Of a stretch of 64,000 bases of DNA, positions 63,881 through 64,000 are shown one piece after another (the stretch's first letter is position 1; each line of letters opens with the position of its first letter). The stretch is taken from positions 40,680-104,679 of the forward strand of contig ONMF01000010.1 in the NCBI GenBank assembly GCA_900318865.1, given 5' to 3'. The DNA is from an uncultured Prevotellaceae bacterium. GTDB taxonomy: Bacteria > Bacteroidota > Bacteroidia > Bacteroidales > Muribaculaceae. A program made the translations under genes and the position numbers. The notes under the pieces were generated by a model, which made no database searches, was not told the DNA's origin, and saw nothing but the letters and a program-made list of their open reading frames with translations.

Positions 63881-64000
63881 TCACTCATTATTATTCAGAA
63901 AAGGTTTACCTTCCCAATCAGTCTTCATGGGTTTATGTACTTTATACCACATTTCAATTTTCAAGTCAATGTTTTTGAAATCGTGTTTCAAAACATTTTC
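63881..64000 (-). CDS. C-terminal end of a protein cut by the window edge, possible RHS toxin tip
   Basis: 39 codons in frame to the right edge, ending IEMWYKVHKPMKTDWEGKPF then LNNNE and a stop at 63881-63883. The frame is AT-rich and basic. Given the RHS fragment and candidate immunity lipoprotein downstream, it may be the end of a polymorphic toxin or its effector domain, but too little is visible to name a family. Confidence 0.5.
   Translation of the reverse strand, partial: ENVLKHDFKNIDLKIEMWYKVHKPMKTDWEGKPFLNNNE

Noticed and set aside
1..64000. tRNA, rRNA and complete insertion sequences
   Set aside because: I looked for cloverleaf-like segments with a CCA-adjacent stem, rRNA signatures and transposase motifs and saw none I could support.

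Overview
The window comes from a chromosome of the phylum Bacteroidota, order Bacteroidales. A gut lineage such as Muribaculaceae or Prevotellaceae is likely, but genus is not resolved. The evidence is: promoters of the Bacteroidota type (TTTG, 19-20 nt, TAnnTTTG) ahead of many genes; type IX secretion sorting domains of both the CHU_C (type B) and short C-terminal-tail kinds; an LptD-like protein, NhaC antiporter, dipeptidyl peptidase III and UvrA of Bacteroidales style; and an RHS fragment with the YDKFEQR motif typical of that order.

Layout. (1) 1-13.4 kb is the 3' part of a surface polysaccharide cluster. It holds two GT4 glycosyltransferases, a hexapeptide acyltransferase, a polysaccharide deacetylase, an initiating sugar-phosphate transferase and a NeuD/PglD-type acetyltransferase. 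These are followed without a break by an acyl-assembly module (malonyltransferase, ACP, SDR reductase, ketosynthase III, FkbH-like HAD-IIIC enzyme, second ACP). Then come a truncated GT2, a secreted protein, LicD and a DegT aminotransferase. A two-way terminator separates this from alaS. (2) 13.4-25.2 kb is mostly housekeeping: alaS, a TerB-like protein, an lptD-like/YiiX-like/acyltransferase run, an SGNH hydrolase, rpsO, an HD protein coupled to ilvE, a sorting-tail-only protein and an esterase. (3) 25.2-28.8 kb is an accessory island: an EcoRI-type adenine methylase plus a DUF262-HNH protein, preceded by a long structured leader and flanked by repeats that carry promoter sequence. (4) 28.8-41.9 kb holds sodB, typA, nhaC, a BspA-like LRR protein with dockerin-like repeats, an AlkD-like protein, rarA behind tandem promoter repeats, a T9SS type B protein, a lytic transglycosylase and uvrA. 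(5) 41.9-57 kb holds a 0.95-kb AT-rich regulatory region and HTH gene, a Wza-like export lipoprotein, a UDG-like protein, a QQQGYP-repeat protein, DPP III, a CMD-cupin protein, a flavin reductase, a small trypsin-like protease, a patatin-barrel protein, a LOG-family protein, a flavodoxin-like lipoprotein and a cupin. (6) 57-61.6 kb holds a protein kinase fused to an AAA+ ATPase, a YbjN-like small protein, and a membrane protein overlapping a GT2 gene. (7) 61.7-64 kb holds luxS, a secreted protein with a sorting-like tail, and the debris of an RHS polymorphic-toxin locus running off the edge.

The best candidates for undescribed biology are the kinase-AAA+ protein with its YbjN-like partner, the methylase/DUF262-HNH island with its hairpin-rich leader, the FkbH-ketosynthase-ACP module inside a polysaccharide operon, and a dispersed repeat family that carries a complete promoter and sits ahead of unrelated genes. 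All assignments are from reading the sequence; no database search was run.
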